DNA of 54,234 nt, from assembly GCA_002716825.1 (NCBI GenBank), contig PBCC01000052.1, positions 1 through 54,234 on the forward strand. The letters are read 5' to 3'. Origin of the DNA: Halobacteriovorax sp. Lineage in GTDB: Bacteria; Bdellovibrionota; Bacteriovoracia; Bacteriovoracales; Bacteriovoracaceae. Numbering within the stretch: the stretch's first letter is position 1; each line of letters starts with the position of its first letter. Positions 9,205 through 18,162 of this stretch are shown here, in pieces. The translations under genes were made by a program, and so were the position numbers. The notes beneath the pieces were generated by a model. The model had not been told where the DNA came from. It saw only the letters and a list, made by a program, of their open reading frames with translations, and did not search any database.

Positions 9205-10188
9205 CTATTCGATATGGCCTACGGCGCGCCAGACAGCTGTGCGAAGTAGGTCGCTGGCGATGACGCCAAGATTGGCCACATCAAACTTTTCAGGCTTTTC
9301 CATCTCGCGCGTTGAAACGGCGAAAAGCACATCGCCATCCCACGGTGTGTGGAAAGGATCAATCACCTTGGCCATTGAGGTATGGGCCATAATAGCTAAG
9401 CGCTTAAGCGCCAAGCGATCAAACTTCACGTTGGTGATAACGGCCGTGATGGTCGTGTTGCCTTTGATAGGCGTGCTTTCGATCTTTTCTTTGACACGCT
9501 CAAGGATATTGATGCGCTCGCCAGTCTTCTCATCGAGACTGCCTTTAATGATGTCGCCCTTTTCATCGAGAACGTTGCCTACAGCATTGACCACGGTGAT
9601 AACCAGAACTTTGATACCATTTTTTTCAAAATAGGCTGCGCCCTGTCCGGACTTTTCAGGTTTAAGTTCATCAAACCATTTGCCCACACTGACATGAGTT
9701 CCACCGCCAACGCGACCATAAGGAACCTTGTTCTTAACACGCGCTTTGAAAGCTTTCGCCCCTAACTCGCGGTCGGGATAAACAGAAGTATCGCGCCCAG
9801 TGAAGTCGTAGACGATAGCGGCCGGAACAGCTGGGATCGTATCGAATTTAACTTTGCCACCACGAAGTTTTAAAATTTCCGCCGCCACACCATCAGCAGC
9901 TTCAAGTCCAAAGGTAGAGCCACCGGATAAAGCGATAGCATCGAGCCAGCCCCAAGTATTGGTTTCATCAACTGATGAACCTTCTCGAACTGCAACGGCG
10001 CCGCCGCGAGAGTCCATGGCGCCGATGGCACCTTTTGGAAAGTGAATCACTGTCGTTCCAGTTGGTCCGGCCGGATTTGTGGCAACACCAACTTCTAAGT
10101 TTTCAAAATTTGTTGTGAGCATAGTCTTTTCCGCGGATAAAGCGCATGAACACGCTAGTGCCACGAAAAGGCAGATTTCCAAACGCAT
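9205..10188 (-). CDS. exported S58-family (DmpA/NylC-like) self-processing Ntn hydrolase
   Basis: A 327-aa member of the P1/DmpA peptidase family, Ntn-type hydrolases that cleave themselves and use the new N-terminal Ser/Thr as nucleophile. The family motif LSGGSTFGLEAADGV lies at 87-101. The probable autocleavage site is IKGNTTITAV, with Asn244/Thr245. An Asn-Thr site is like NylC (nylon oligomer hydrolase), whereas DmpA-type aminopeptidases use Gly-Ser. Known members cleave beta-peptides, D-aminoacyl bonds or omega-amide bonds. The N-terminus (LFVALACSCALSAEK) is a signal peptide or possible lipoprotein signal, so it should act outside the cytoplasm. It lies downstream of two amidoligase-like genes on the same strand; a hairpin sits directly before its GGGAGG ribosome site. 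Substrate unknown. Confidence 0.85.
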   Translation of the reverse strand: MRLEICLFVALACSCALSAEKTMLTTNFENLEVGVATNPAGPTGTTVIHFPKGAIGAMDSRGGAVAVREGSSVDETNTWGWLDAIALSGGSTFGLEAADGVAAEILKLRGGKVKFDTIPAVPAAIVYDFTGRDTSVYPDRELGAKAFKARVKNKVPYGRVGGGTHVSVGKWFDELKPEKSGQGAAYFEKNGIKVLVITVVNAVGNVLDEKGDIIKGSLDEKTGERINILERVKEKIESTPIKGNTTITAVITNVKFDRLALKRLAIMAHTSMAKVIDPFHTPWDGDVLFAVSTREMEKPEKFDVANLGVIASDLLRTAVWRAVGHIE

Positions 10189-10198
10189 GGAAAAGCCT

Positions 10199-10239
10199 CC
10201 CGGGTTGGTTAAAAAGTTGTCTTTTCATACCGGCCCGGG
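10199..10239 (-). promoter_or_regulatory. stem-loop in front of the S58 hydrolase ribosome site
   Basis: An 11-bp stem (10199-10209 with 10229-10239, two G-T pairs) around a 19-base loop. On the minus strand it lies between the stop of the upstream amidoligase-like gene and the start of the S58 hydrolase. Its downstream arm ends in CCCGGG, whose last bases begin the GGGAGG ribosome site. Only four T follow further on, so it is more likely a translational control or mRNA-processing element than a strong terminator. Function is inferred. Confidence 0.45.
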
Positions 10240-10264
10240 CGAGTTTCGTCACGCGTTAGTTGAG

Positions 10265-12547
10265 TTAGTGGGTATCGAAATCCCAATTGAAGGTCTGGCC
10301 ACCGCTGACCTTTTGAGTGGCATTCTCCATACTGTCGTTGGTGAAGTAAAAGACGAAGGGAATTCGTTCACGCGGCGCATAGTTTGCCAACCACGATGTC
10401 CACCAACCTGGATTAGTGTGAATATTATGAGATCTCGGCGCCCCGGCCAGATCATGAATCGCTTCGCCGCCGTCACCAATCGGTGCGGTACACAGCCAGC
10501 TTGTGCAGTTATGACTTTCAGAAGCTGATGTCGGACGGTTATTACTTAACGAATTTCTGGTATTGCCAGTGACGCCTTGATAACCCGAATCACCTAAAAG
10601 CTTGTCGCCATCGTTCACGCCGTTATCGACATACTTTCTTAGACGTAAGAACTCATCCGACTCAAGTTCAATGAATGTCTCAAGTCTATCGGAGCCAGGA
10701 AGCGGGTAAGGATCAAAATCAACATTTCTATCGAAGAAGAAGTTATAAGATTTATCACCAACGCGAGTATAGAGATGTCCACCACCTGATGACATAGGGA
10801 ATGAAACAGTATTTTCTGAAGTAGCGGCAAAGTAATCGTCAAAGAAAGCTTTTTTCTCAGATTCACTCATGTCTTTGAAGCTCACAATATAAACATCGCG
10901 ACGACCACCAGGTTGATCATTAAATTTAAATTTAATCTGATCAACTTTCTTTAAAATACTGGGGTACTTCGCTTGAAGTTGGGCCATTCGTTCATTAATT
11001 GGTCCACTCCAAACTTTAGCCGGGAAGGCTTCTTTAAGCGGTCCAGAGTTTAGCGAGATTTCTTTAACCAAAGATTCATTTTGAGCTCCGCGCTCAGCTG
11101 CAAAGATAACGTTTTCTTCGTAGTCCTCAAATGCTTTGGCAATCTTTGATTTATTAGCAAACTCGGCCAGGGCACCTTGAATCTCTGCCTTGGCGTGCTC
11201 ATCATCGAGGTCGCCACTTTTCATTCTGGCGACGATATCACTGAGTTTTGCTTTATAGGCACTTTGAGCTTCTTCGACTTGATCAGCTATACTCGTGGCT
11301 TTAATCGCTTCAAGGTGTTCGCCCCAATCTCTAAGTGGATAGGCAAAGTTTTTGTAAACATCGAGAGCTTTCTTTTCACTGGCCGAGTACTCATATTGAG
11401 CATTGGCCTTATTTGGAAAAATACGTTTGAGCTCGTCGCGAACATCCTTCGGGAGTTTTAAGAAATCGTTATCCAGATGAAAGCTCTTAAGATTGGCAAG
11501 CTCATCAAATCCGGCTGTTCCATGTTGCATGAAAAACAACGAGCGAAGCAGGCGATCGGACAGGAGAGTAAAGTTCTTATGGGCATCTCGCACTTCAAGC
11601 ACAACGCGATCAGCGCCCAAAATATCAGGACGATAAACAGTACCGCCGGTATATTTGAATGAACTCTCAAGCCCTGATATGACTTCAAGAGAGGCATCAT
11701 CAAGTTTTTCACCTTTAGCATTCGCACGCAGCATGGAATTGAGTTGGCGTTGCTTAACCGAAGTCATGGGGCCAAGAAATGGATGTTCAAAGTTTCTAGC
11801 AACTAGTCTATTGGGGTCTTGTTGATAGCGCAGATATCCAGCATTTAGCTTTTGTAAAATGTCATACTCTGAATAGAAGTTGAAAAGACCGATCTTCTCT
11901 TTAACTGACTGTGCTTGTGCGACTCCTGCAGCATCGCCAAAAAAACTCTCGGGTGGCGCAGAAATCGTCGCCTGCATTGAACCTTCGCCAAAACGCGAAT
12001 TTAATTTCTTAATGGCGCGGTACCAATCTTCGTAGCTATCAAACGGTTCTAAAACAAATTCGAGATTGCCGGTGTCATCTTGGATCAGAGCATCGGGCAA
12101 GAATTTTAAAGTCGCTTGATCTTTGAGCTTGATTAAGCCGCCTGGCTTTCTTGGCTCTGGGAAAAGTTCCTTTATATTGGCTCGAACCCAATCAGCTCGC
12201 TCTTTAACGGGCAATGAAAACCAACGACTTTTACTCATGCCGTGACCAGGTTTGGGCCCGTAGATGGTTACGATTTTATCAATTTCTGAAAGTGTGTATT
12301 CGGATTCAAATCCAAACTGAAGATGCTTGCCTTCAGAAACAGCAATATCATCAAAACCAAAGGCGCCGCGTACGACTCGCTTCGTTCCACTGACGTTAAC
12401 TTCAGATAAATTCTCAATCAGCTCTTTGCAACTATTGCTGGCAAAGTTCGCGGGCGAGCGCTCCAGCGGAAGTGGAGAGTCTTGCCACAGTACAACTGCG
12501 GGGAAAGCAAATAGAAAAGCGATTAATCCAATTTCAAGGAGCCTCAC
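10265..12547 (-). CDS. membrane-anchored amidoligase-like protein with C-terminal His...Asn-Cys domain
   Basis: A 760-aa protein of unrecognised full-length family. It starts with a hydrophobic signal/anchor (residues 5-20) and then ERSPANFASNSC. Residues 75-340 resemble the GCS-type amidoligase fold: FGFESEY (78-84, the first metal-binding ExE strand), DDTGNLEFVLEPFD (157-170) and VVLEVRDAH (316-323, the late E-x-R strand). The fold normally joins amines to carboxylates using ATP. A long helical middle follows, then a separate domain with GGGHLY (His591), NCTSWLC (Cys681, Cys686) and NPGWW. The His-before-NC order fits a circularly permuted papain-like/NlpC-P60 fold (inference). Start is GTG with AGGAG seven bases upstream. 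Closely paralogous to the next gene upstream; 27 bases separate them, so they are cotranscribed. Confidence 0.8.
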   Translation of the reverse strand: MRLLEIGLIAFLFAFPAVVLWQDSPLPLERSPANFASNSCKELIENLSEVNVSGTKRVVRGAFGFDDIAVSEGKHLQFGFESEYTLSEIDKIVTIYGPKPGHGMSKSRWFSLPVKERADWVRANIKELFPEPRKPGGLIKLKDQATLKFLPDALIQDDTGNLEFVLEPFDSYEDWYRAIKKLNSRFGEGSMQATISAPPESFFGDAAGVAQAQSVKEKIGLFNFYSEYDILQKLNAGYLRYQQDPNRLVARNFEHPFLGPMTSVKQRQLNSMLRANAKGEKLDDASLEVISGLESSFKYTGGTVYRPDILGADRVVLEVRDAHKNFTLLSDRLLRSLFFMQHGTAGFDELANLKSFHLDNDFLKLPKDVRDELKRIFPNKANAQYEYSASEKKALDVYKNFAYPLRDWGEHLEAIKATSIADQVEEAQSAYKAKLSDIVARMKSGDLDDEHAKAEIQGALAEFANKSKIAKAFEDYEENVIFAAERGAQNESLVKEISLNSGPLKEAFPAKVWSGPINERMAQLQAKYPSILKKVDQIKFKFNDQPGGRRDVYIVSFKDMSESEKKAFFDDYFAATSENTVSFPMSSGGGHLYTRVGDKSYNFFFDRNVDFDPYPLPGSDRLETFIELESDEFLRLRKYVDNGVNDGDKLLGDSGYQGVTGNTRNSLSNNRPTSASESHNCTSWLCTAPIGDGGEAIHDLAGAPRSHNIHTNPGWWTSWLANYAPRERIPFVFYFTNDSMENATQKVSGGQTFNWDFDTH

Positions 12548-12574
12548 GGGCTTTCTCCTGTTAAATAATCAATT

Positions 12575-14929
12575 TTAGTGAGTAGCAAAATTCCACTCGA
12601 GCCTGCCTTCTTGCGAAATCTTTTGAGTCGCATCTTGGAGGCTTTCATCGGTGAAGTAGAAGGCGAACGGCATTCTGTCGCGCTTACCATAATTCACTAA
12701 CCACATGGTCCACCAGCCTGGATTTGTATGAACCCTGTGGGATCTTGGCGCACCTGCGATATCGTGAATGGCTTCACCGGTATCGCCGATAGGAGCAGTA
12801 CAAACCCAACTGGTACAGTTATGAGCCTCACCCGAAGGCGTGAAAGTTCCGTCATCGCGATTGAGAACGCGATTAATGATACGTTGGAACCTATTTGGTG
12901 GATTGGGGTTTACGGCGCCGGGGCGATTGTCATTAAGCATCCCCACCGTTTCACGTTCAACACCTTGATAACCAAAGCTTCCAATCGTCTCTCTCGAGTT
13001 TTGCGTTCCATTTTCTACATAAAGTCGAAGGCGCATAAATTCGTCGGACTCGAGTTCCATAAAGGTTTCAAGACGCTTTGAACTTGGCAGTGGATAATCC
13101 CTGGCGCTTAAGCCTGAGAGGAAGTCATAGGTTTTGTTTCCAAGTCGTGTATACAAGTGACCAGCACCACTGCTTAGCGGAAAGGAGACTGTATTTTCAG
13201 ACATTGCCGCATGATACTCTTTGAAGAATGCCGCTTTATCTTGCTCAGAAAGATCTTTCAAACTCACTACAAAAATATCGCGACTGCCGCCATTATTGCC
13301 ATTATATGGCATGGTGACATTACTCATCTTCTTCATGATATTGGGGAATTTTTGTTGCAACAGTTTGACTCGTTCATCTAGCGGTCCACTCCAAACTTTT
13401 GCAGGGAATGATGAAGATAGAGCTCCGGCCTCGATTGTTGCTTCTTTTACAAACTGGTTAAAGGTGGCACCTTTGTTACCTGCGAAGATGACATTGTCTT
13501 CGTAGCTCTCAAACGCCTTAGCGATTCCTGAACTATTCGAGAACTCTGCCAGCGCCCCTTGAATTTCATTGGCCGCTTGGGTGTCGTCAATTTCTTGAGC
13601 GCGCACACGTCCAACAATTGCTCGCAGTTTTTCTTTGTAAGCATCCTGTGCCTGTCTCACCTGATCTGAGATTTCTTCTTTGCCAAAAGCTCGTAGATGC
13701 TCTGACCAGTCTCTCATGGGGTAGGCGAAGTTTCTGAAAACATCGAGAGCTTTCTTTAATTCTGGATCGTATTCGTAGTTAGGATTAGCTTTGTTTGGGA
13801 AAAGTCTGGTTAACTCCTCCTGAACATCAGTTGGGAATTTTTCGAAATCACCAAATGGATCAAAGCTTTTAAGGTTCTTAAGCTCATCCATTCCGCCTGT
13901 ACCATGCTGCATGAAGTACAATGAGCGAAGAAGTCGATCTGATAGCAGCGAGAAGTTTTTATGAGCATCACGGACTTCCATGATCACTCGGCGTTCGCCT
14001 AAAATGTCTGGGCGATAGACTGTACCACCAGTGTACTTAAAGGAGTTTTCCCAACCAGCAATTCGCTGCAGTCGATCTGCTTCGTATTTTTCGCCAACAG
14101 CATTACCACGTAGCATTGAATGCAGAATCTCTTGCTTCTTACTCGTCATAGGGCCCAAGAATGGGTGCTCAAAGTTTCTTGTCACTCGCTTGGTTGGATC
14201 TTCTTCAAAACGTCTATGAGCAGCGCTTAGCTTTTGTAAGATGTCATAGTCAGAGAAGTAATTGAAAAAACCAATTTTTTCATCGAGAACTTTGTCTGGA
14301 TCAACGCCATCAATATTACGTCCAAAAAAACTATCTGGCGGAGTCGAGATGGTGGCTTGCTGTGAACCTTCTCCGAAAGTTGCATTGAGTTTTTTGATTG
14401 AATGATACCATTCTTCAAAAGAGTCGAATGGATCTAGAACGAATTCAACGTTGCCGGTGTCATCAAAGATGAGTGAGTCAGGTAGGAAGTCCATATCGCT
14501 ATCGCGTTTTAAGCGAACCAGTCCACCTTCCGTTCTGCTTTCAGGAAAGAGATCTTTAATATGATCGCGCACCCATTGAGATCTCGTCTCAACTGGCATG
14601 GCAAACCAGTCTTCTTCGCTGATTCCAAACTCCGCTTTAGGACCATAAACGGTCACAATGCCGTCGAGCTCATTTAACATATATTCGGATTCAAACCCGA
14701 ACTGAATATGTTTGCCCCCAGCTGCGGCCTCATCACTATAACCAAATGCTGCACGCACAATCCTGGCAGAAGAATTAACGTCCACATTTGAGAGCCGCTG
14801 AATTAACTCGCGACAGCTATTGCTGGCAAAGTTAGCAGGGGATCTAAGTTGTCGCGCTTCATCTTGCCAAAAAACCCAAGAAGGAAACACGAACAGGAAC
14901 GACACTAAAATAAAGTTTAAGTACTTCAA
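12575..14929 (-). CDS. membrane-anchored amidoligase-like protein, paralogue
   Basis: A 784-aa close paralogue of the 760-aa protein downstream; the two align over the whole length, including RSPANFASNSC, FGFESEY, DDTGNVEFVLDPFDS, MEVRDAHKNFSLLSDRLLRS and the C-terminal NCTSWVCTAPIG domain. The final 81 residues have the same length in both. It carries an extra Pro/Asn-rich insertion before the NC motif. I place the start at TTG 14929 because GGAGG lies five bases upstream; the ATG at 14941 has no ribosome site and itself contains that GGAGG. This gives MKYLNFILVSFLFVFPSWVFW, a short basic N-terminus and one membrane span. First gene of the leftward cluster, divergent from the tandem paralogue with about 160 bases of shared promoter region. 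Ligase activity is an inference from fold motifs. Confidence 0.8.
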   Translation of the reverse strand: MKYLNFILVSFLFVFPSWVFWQDEARQLRSPANFASNSCRELIQRLSNVDVNSSARIVRAAFGYSDEAAAGGKHIQFGFESEYMLNELDGIVTVYGPKAEFGISEEDWFAMPVETRSQWVRDHIKDLFPESRTEGGLVRLKRDSDMDFLPDSLIFDDTGNVEFVLDPFDSFEEWYHSIKKLNATFGEGSQQATISTPPDSFFGRNIDGVDPDKVLDEKIGFFNYFSDYDILQKLSAAHRRFEEDPTKRVTRNFEHPFLGPMTSKKQEILHSMLRGNAVGEKYEADRLQRIAGWENSFKYTGGTVYRPDILGERRVIMEVRDAHKNFSLLSDRLLRSLYFMQHGTGGMDELKNLKSFDPFGDFEKFPTDVQEELTRLFPNKANPNYEYDPELKKALDVFRNFAYPMRDWSEHLRAFGKEEISDQVRQAQDAYKEKLRAIVGRVRAQEIDDTQAANEIQGALAEFSNSSGIAKAFESYEDNVIFAGNKGATFNQFVKEATIEAGALSSSFPAKVWSGPLDERVKLLQQKFPNIMKKMSNVTMPYNGNNGGSRDIFVVSLKDLSEQDKAAFFKEYHAAMSENTVSFPLSSGAGHLYTRLGNKTYDFLSGLSARDYPLPSSKRLETFMELESDEFMRLRLYVENGTQNSRETIGSFGYQGVERETVGMLNDNRPGAVNPNPPNRFQRIINRVLNRDDGTFTPSGEAHNCTSWVCTAPIGDTGEAIHDIAGAPRSHRVHTNPGWWTMWLVNYGKRDRMPFAFYFTDESLQDATQKISQEGRLEWNFATH

Positions 14930-15088
14930 GTGGGCCTCCATTATCGAAGCCTAATCGGTGCGAACTTGGAAAAACTTGAGCGAAAAGCTTTGCTTTCTAA
15001 CGTGTCGAATTTACTCCATTATTGTATTTAAGGGTTAGGTTTTGCGCATAATAACCGAGAAGAAGACACGGAAAATTAAGGAGTCGCT

Positions 15089-18000
15089 GTGTTTAATCGA
15101 TTTACCCGCCTTTTTATGGGCCCCCTCGCTGTTGTTGCTCTTGGGGTCTACCTACAGTCTGATCACCGTCCGAGCCGTTTCCCTGCCAATGGGGGAGATG
15201 ATGCTTACTCGCTTTACAATAAGCTTCGTTACGATGCTTTTGATGATGACGGCCCCACTCTACTTAGAGTCAACGGTACAGAGACAACCACCAATCAAGG
15301 TTTGATTACATTTGGTGCTGAAAAAGAAGGTTCTACTTCGAGACTAACTCGTGTTGCTGGTCCAAATGGACAACATTTTAAGAGCACAGTCAGCTCTCTT
15401 AGTGATTCAGAACAAGGCATCTTTCTTCGCGCTTTTATGGAAGAAGTTTCTAATGCTGGACCCAAGACAGTAACCTCCTTAGAAGGTGAGACTATTCGTT
15501 CGGTTGTTCCAAGTGCCAGTGAAGTTGCTGGGGCTGATACAGCTAGACTCAAAGTGATGTTTGAGACTTGGATCGAATCCACAAAAGAACGTCCATTTTC
15601 ATTCCTATCTCTTAATCTTAGAAAACGAATTTATGATGGCAATCTAGCTGGCATGAGCGCCGATGCAAAAAAAATGATTCGTAATTATCCAGGCAATTGG
15701 ACTGGTCACTTTGGTCGCGCTGAAAAGTATATGGGTGGTTTCTCAAAACAGATGACGATTGATCTTGGTTGGGAAATTAACTTTGCTCCAATGGATAGCT
15801 ACGCCGAATTTGAAGAAATGATTCGCTGGTTTAAAGATGTGATGGCACCAGGTGATCAGCAGTTTGAATCCCCCGGTCACCATCGTCTTGTTTTCCCTAA
15901 ACCAACCTTTGCCGACTCTGCCGCTAAGACAAGCTTTAGAGAAGGACTTGCAGAAACTTATAAACTTTCTCAAGCCTACGTGATCATGCGCGGGATTAAA
16001 GGGAAGACTGGTATTAACGTCGGTCAGTGGAAGTTTGTGATGGCCGACCAAACCATCAATACACTTAATGAGCGTGCCAATCATATCTTTAGACTTGAAG
16101 TCGATCATATTGCTGATGACACAATGTCGCTAGAAATGAGGGCCGGGACAAAAGATGCTCCTGTGCAAAGATTTGTTCAACAAGTCGTCAGAGCTCGTGT
16201 GGCAACACATGACTTTACTGATCTTCAGCCAGGTTCAAGTTGGACTCTCTTAAAGCGTGAGAATGCTGGCAGTGGTTATCCCAATCACTCGAACCCGACT
16301 TTCAATACTTCAACCATGTACGATCTTGAAGACACTGCAAGACGTTTTGATGTCGACGTTGAAACCATTTCTAAAGCATTTGATAATATCAAGTCTGTTG
16401 AACACCAGCCTGGTATGGGCTGGGTAAAGAAAACATTTATTCAACCTGAATTTTGGGTTCCATTTTGGCAATGGGAAGACGCACCTTTTGTGTCTGATCT
16501 CAAACGTGGCCAGATCAAAGAAGTGACGAAAGGCTTTATCCAAAGTATGGCAGCTCTTGAAGAGCCAAGTCTTAGAAATGTACAAGAGCTTTTCAGCGAC
16601 TGGGTCAAGGTTTCAAAGCTTACTGATGATATCGAAGACTATCTTCGTCCTAAGTATAGTGCTTCCGCTCTTGCAAACGCCGATCAGTTTAAAGTTCCAC
16701 CTGGCGCTTTTGACGTGAACAAAGTTGATCTAGGAATTGAGTTCACAGGAAGATTTCCTATTCAAAATGAGATTCACTTCACTGAAGATCGCCTCGAGGA
16801 TGGGAAGTTTCATTGGTTGGCAACGGCCTACGATTTAACGCCTGAAGAGCGCGATGCCAGTATTAAGAAACTCGCCGATAATATTGCAAGTGAGCTTGGT
16901 GGCGATGCCAGCAATGTTAAAAAACTTGTGAACGAAGGCTCTCACGGTCACTCACTTGGTATCGCTTATGAGATTATCGATCCGCAAAATAAAAAGTGGC
17001 GTGTCGAATGGGATGGTATCGGTCGAAGCTACGACTCTTCTGGCAATGTAATTGAAAACTCTGGGCGCGGTGGTCATATCGAGATCGTCTCACCTAAAGA
17101 CAATATTAATATGAGCACCATGGATAAAGTCTATGCCGCTCTAGAAAAGACAGGGACCCGTCCAAGATATTCTATGGGTGGCTCGCATATCAATATCGAC
17201 TTAGCTGCCTTTGAAAATAACCCAAAGGCACTCGCTCGCTTTATGGCCATCTTCCATGAACACCGTGGGATTATGGCGTTGATGTATCAGCACCCGGGGC
17301 GTATTCCAGGCTCAGAGCCGGCCGAAGTTTCAAGAGGACTGGCTGAGGCATTGGCTAACTTCAATGGCACAGACGATGAGCTTAAGAAGCTTCTCTATAA
17401 CGAACAGTATTTCAACACGAGAGTTGGAAGAAAGACGAGATATCTGCAGTTAGATGTGGGTTCATACTTTCAAGATGTAATTCCTGAAAAGTATATTACA
17501 GACGACTTTGATATTAATAATCCACAAGTTCCGTGGAGAAAACAATTCAGAGTTGAACCACATATTAGAAAAATGGAATTTAGAATGTTTGGTGCCCCTG
17601 AATCAGCCGCTGACGCCGCTCTACAAGTAAAGTTGGTTCGCGCCATGATGAACAAGGCACTTAATTCTGATGAGCCTATTAGTGCTAAAGTGCAAGACGT
17701 GAACTACCGCCAGTATCTTGAGAATCCAAATAAGGCGTGGCAAGACACGAAGAAAATGGCGCAGAGTCTCGGTCTTGATCCGGATGAGTATAAGCTTGCG
17801 CTAGGAAGAGGTTTGCAAGAATCAGAGCAGTACTTCTCAACTTCGTTTCCAAAGTATGATGACAAGCTTAAAGACTATCCTAAGTTTTCTCAGTGGGATG
17901 GTGCTATTGATACGCCAAGAACTTCTTCCAATGCTATTGGATCAAGTGGTCGCCAATGGGATGGGGAAGTGGTTCCTCAAGCGCGTGAAATGCAGCAAAG

Positions 18001-18127
18001 AAAAATTAGAATTGCTGAGCAATTGGCATCTATTAGAGAAGCTCCGGTGTTAACACGTCGAGTGCGAATAGCCAGAAGCGATATGTCGTGTACCAGCATC
18101 TTTAGATATCTCGCTAATTCATTTTAA
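15089..18127 (+). CDS. exported protein with two amidoligase-like modules in tandem
   Basis: A 1012-aa protein. A hydrophobic signal (about 8-22) leads to RPSRFPANGG, like the RSPANF segment of the two divergent paralogues. Module 1 (about 70-385) has TFGAEKE (74-80) and the late strand MSLEMRAGT. Module 2 (about 545-850) is the clearer amidoligase: DLGIEFTG (547-554), WRVEWDG (637-643), GGHIEIVSPKD, SMGGSHINID with His700, GRKTRY and RKMEFRMFG (Glu830). These are the ExE, ElvSP, G-H-x-x-x and E-x-R positions of the COOH-NH2 ligase group related to glutamate-cysteine ligase. It lacks the NC domain of the paralogues. Start is GTG with AAGGAG five bases upstream. A strong terminator follows. 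Exported location with an ATP-using fold is the main puzzle. Confidence 0.82.
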   Translation: MFNRFTRLFMGPLAVVALGVYLQSDHRPSRFPANGGDDAYSLYNKLRYDAFDDDGPTLLRVNGTETTTNQGLITFGAEKEGSTSRLTRVAGPNGQHFKSTVSSLSDSEQGIFLRAFMEEVSNAGPKTVTSLEGETIRSVVPSASEVAGADTARLKVMFETWIESTKERPFSFLSLNLRKRIYDGNLAGMSADAKKMIRNYPGNWTGHFGRAEKYMGGFSKQMTIDLGWEINFAPMDSYAEFEEMIRWFKDVMAPGDQQFESPGHHRLVFPKPTFADSAAKTSFREGLAETYKLSQAYVIMRGIKGKTGINVGQWKFVMADQTINTLNERANHIFRLEVDHIADDTMSLEMRAGTKDAPVQRFVQQVVRARVATHDFTDLQPGSSWTLLKRENAGSGYPNHSNPTFNTSTMYDLEDTARRFDVDVETISKAFDNIKSVEHQPGMGWVKKTFIQPEFWVPFWQWEDAPFVSDLKRGQIKEVTKGFIQSMAALEEPSLRNVQELFSDWVKVSKLTDDIEDYLRPKYSASALANADQFKVPPGAFDVNKVDLGIEFTGRFPIQNEIHFTEDRLEDGKFHWLATAYDLTPEERDASIKKLADNIASELGGDASNVKKLVNEGSHGHSLGIAYEIIDPQNKKWRVEWDGIGRSYDSSGNVIENSGRGGHIEIVSPKDNINMSTMDKVYAALEKTGTRPRYSMGGSHINIDLAAFENNPKALARFMAIFHEHRGIMALMYQHPGRIPGSEPAEVSRGLAEALANFNGTDDELKKLLYNEQYFNTRVGRKTRYLQLDVGSYFQDVIPEKYITDDFDINNPQVPWRKQFRVEPHIRKMEFRMFGAPESAADAALQVKLVRAMMNKALNSDEPISAKVQDVNYRQYLENPNKAWQDTKKMAQSLGLDPDEYKLALGRGLQESEQYFSTSFPKYDDKLKDYPKFSQWDGAIDTPRTSSNAIGSSGRQWDGEVVPQAREMQQRKIRIAEQLASIREAPVLTRRVRIARSDMSCTSIFRYLANSF

Positions 18128-18136
18128 AGAGAAAAT

Positions 18137-18162
18137 GGCCCTGTAAAACAGGGCCTTTTTTT
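18137..18162. terminator. rho-independent terminator
   Basis: Perfect 7-bp GC-rich stem (GGCCCTG with CAGGGCC, loop TAAAA) followed by seven T. It lies ten bases after the stop of the tandem amidoligase-like gene and ends it on the plus strand. The run of A before the stem is weak, so it probably serves the convergent hemolysin-III gene less well. Confidence 0.9.

Noticed and set aside
10079-10528. 149-aa plus-strand frame across the S58/ligase junction
   Set aside because: It spans two minus-strand genes and their intergenic hairpin and has no recognisable protein pattern.
14930-14941. ATG at 14941 as start of the 784-aa ligase-like protein
   Set aside because: It has no upstream ribosome site, while the GGAGG just after it is correctly spaced for the TTG at 14929.
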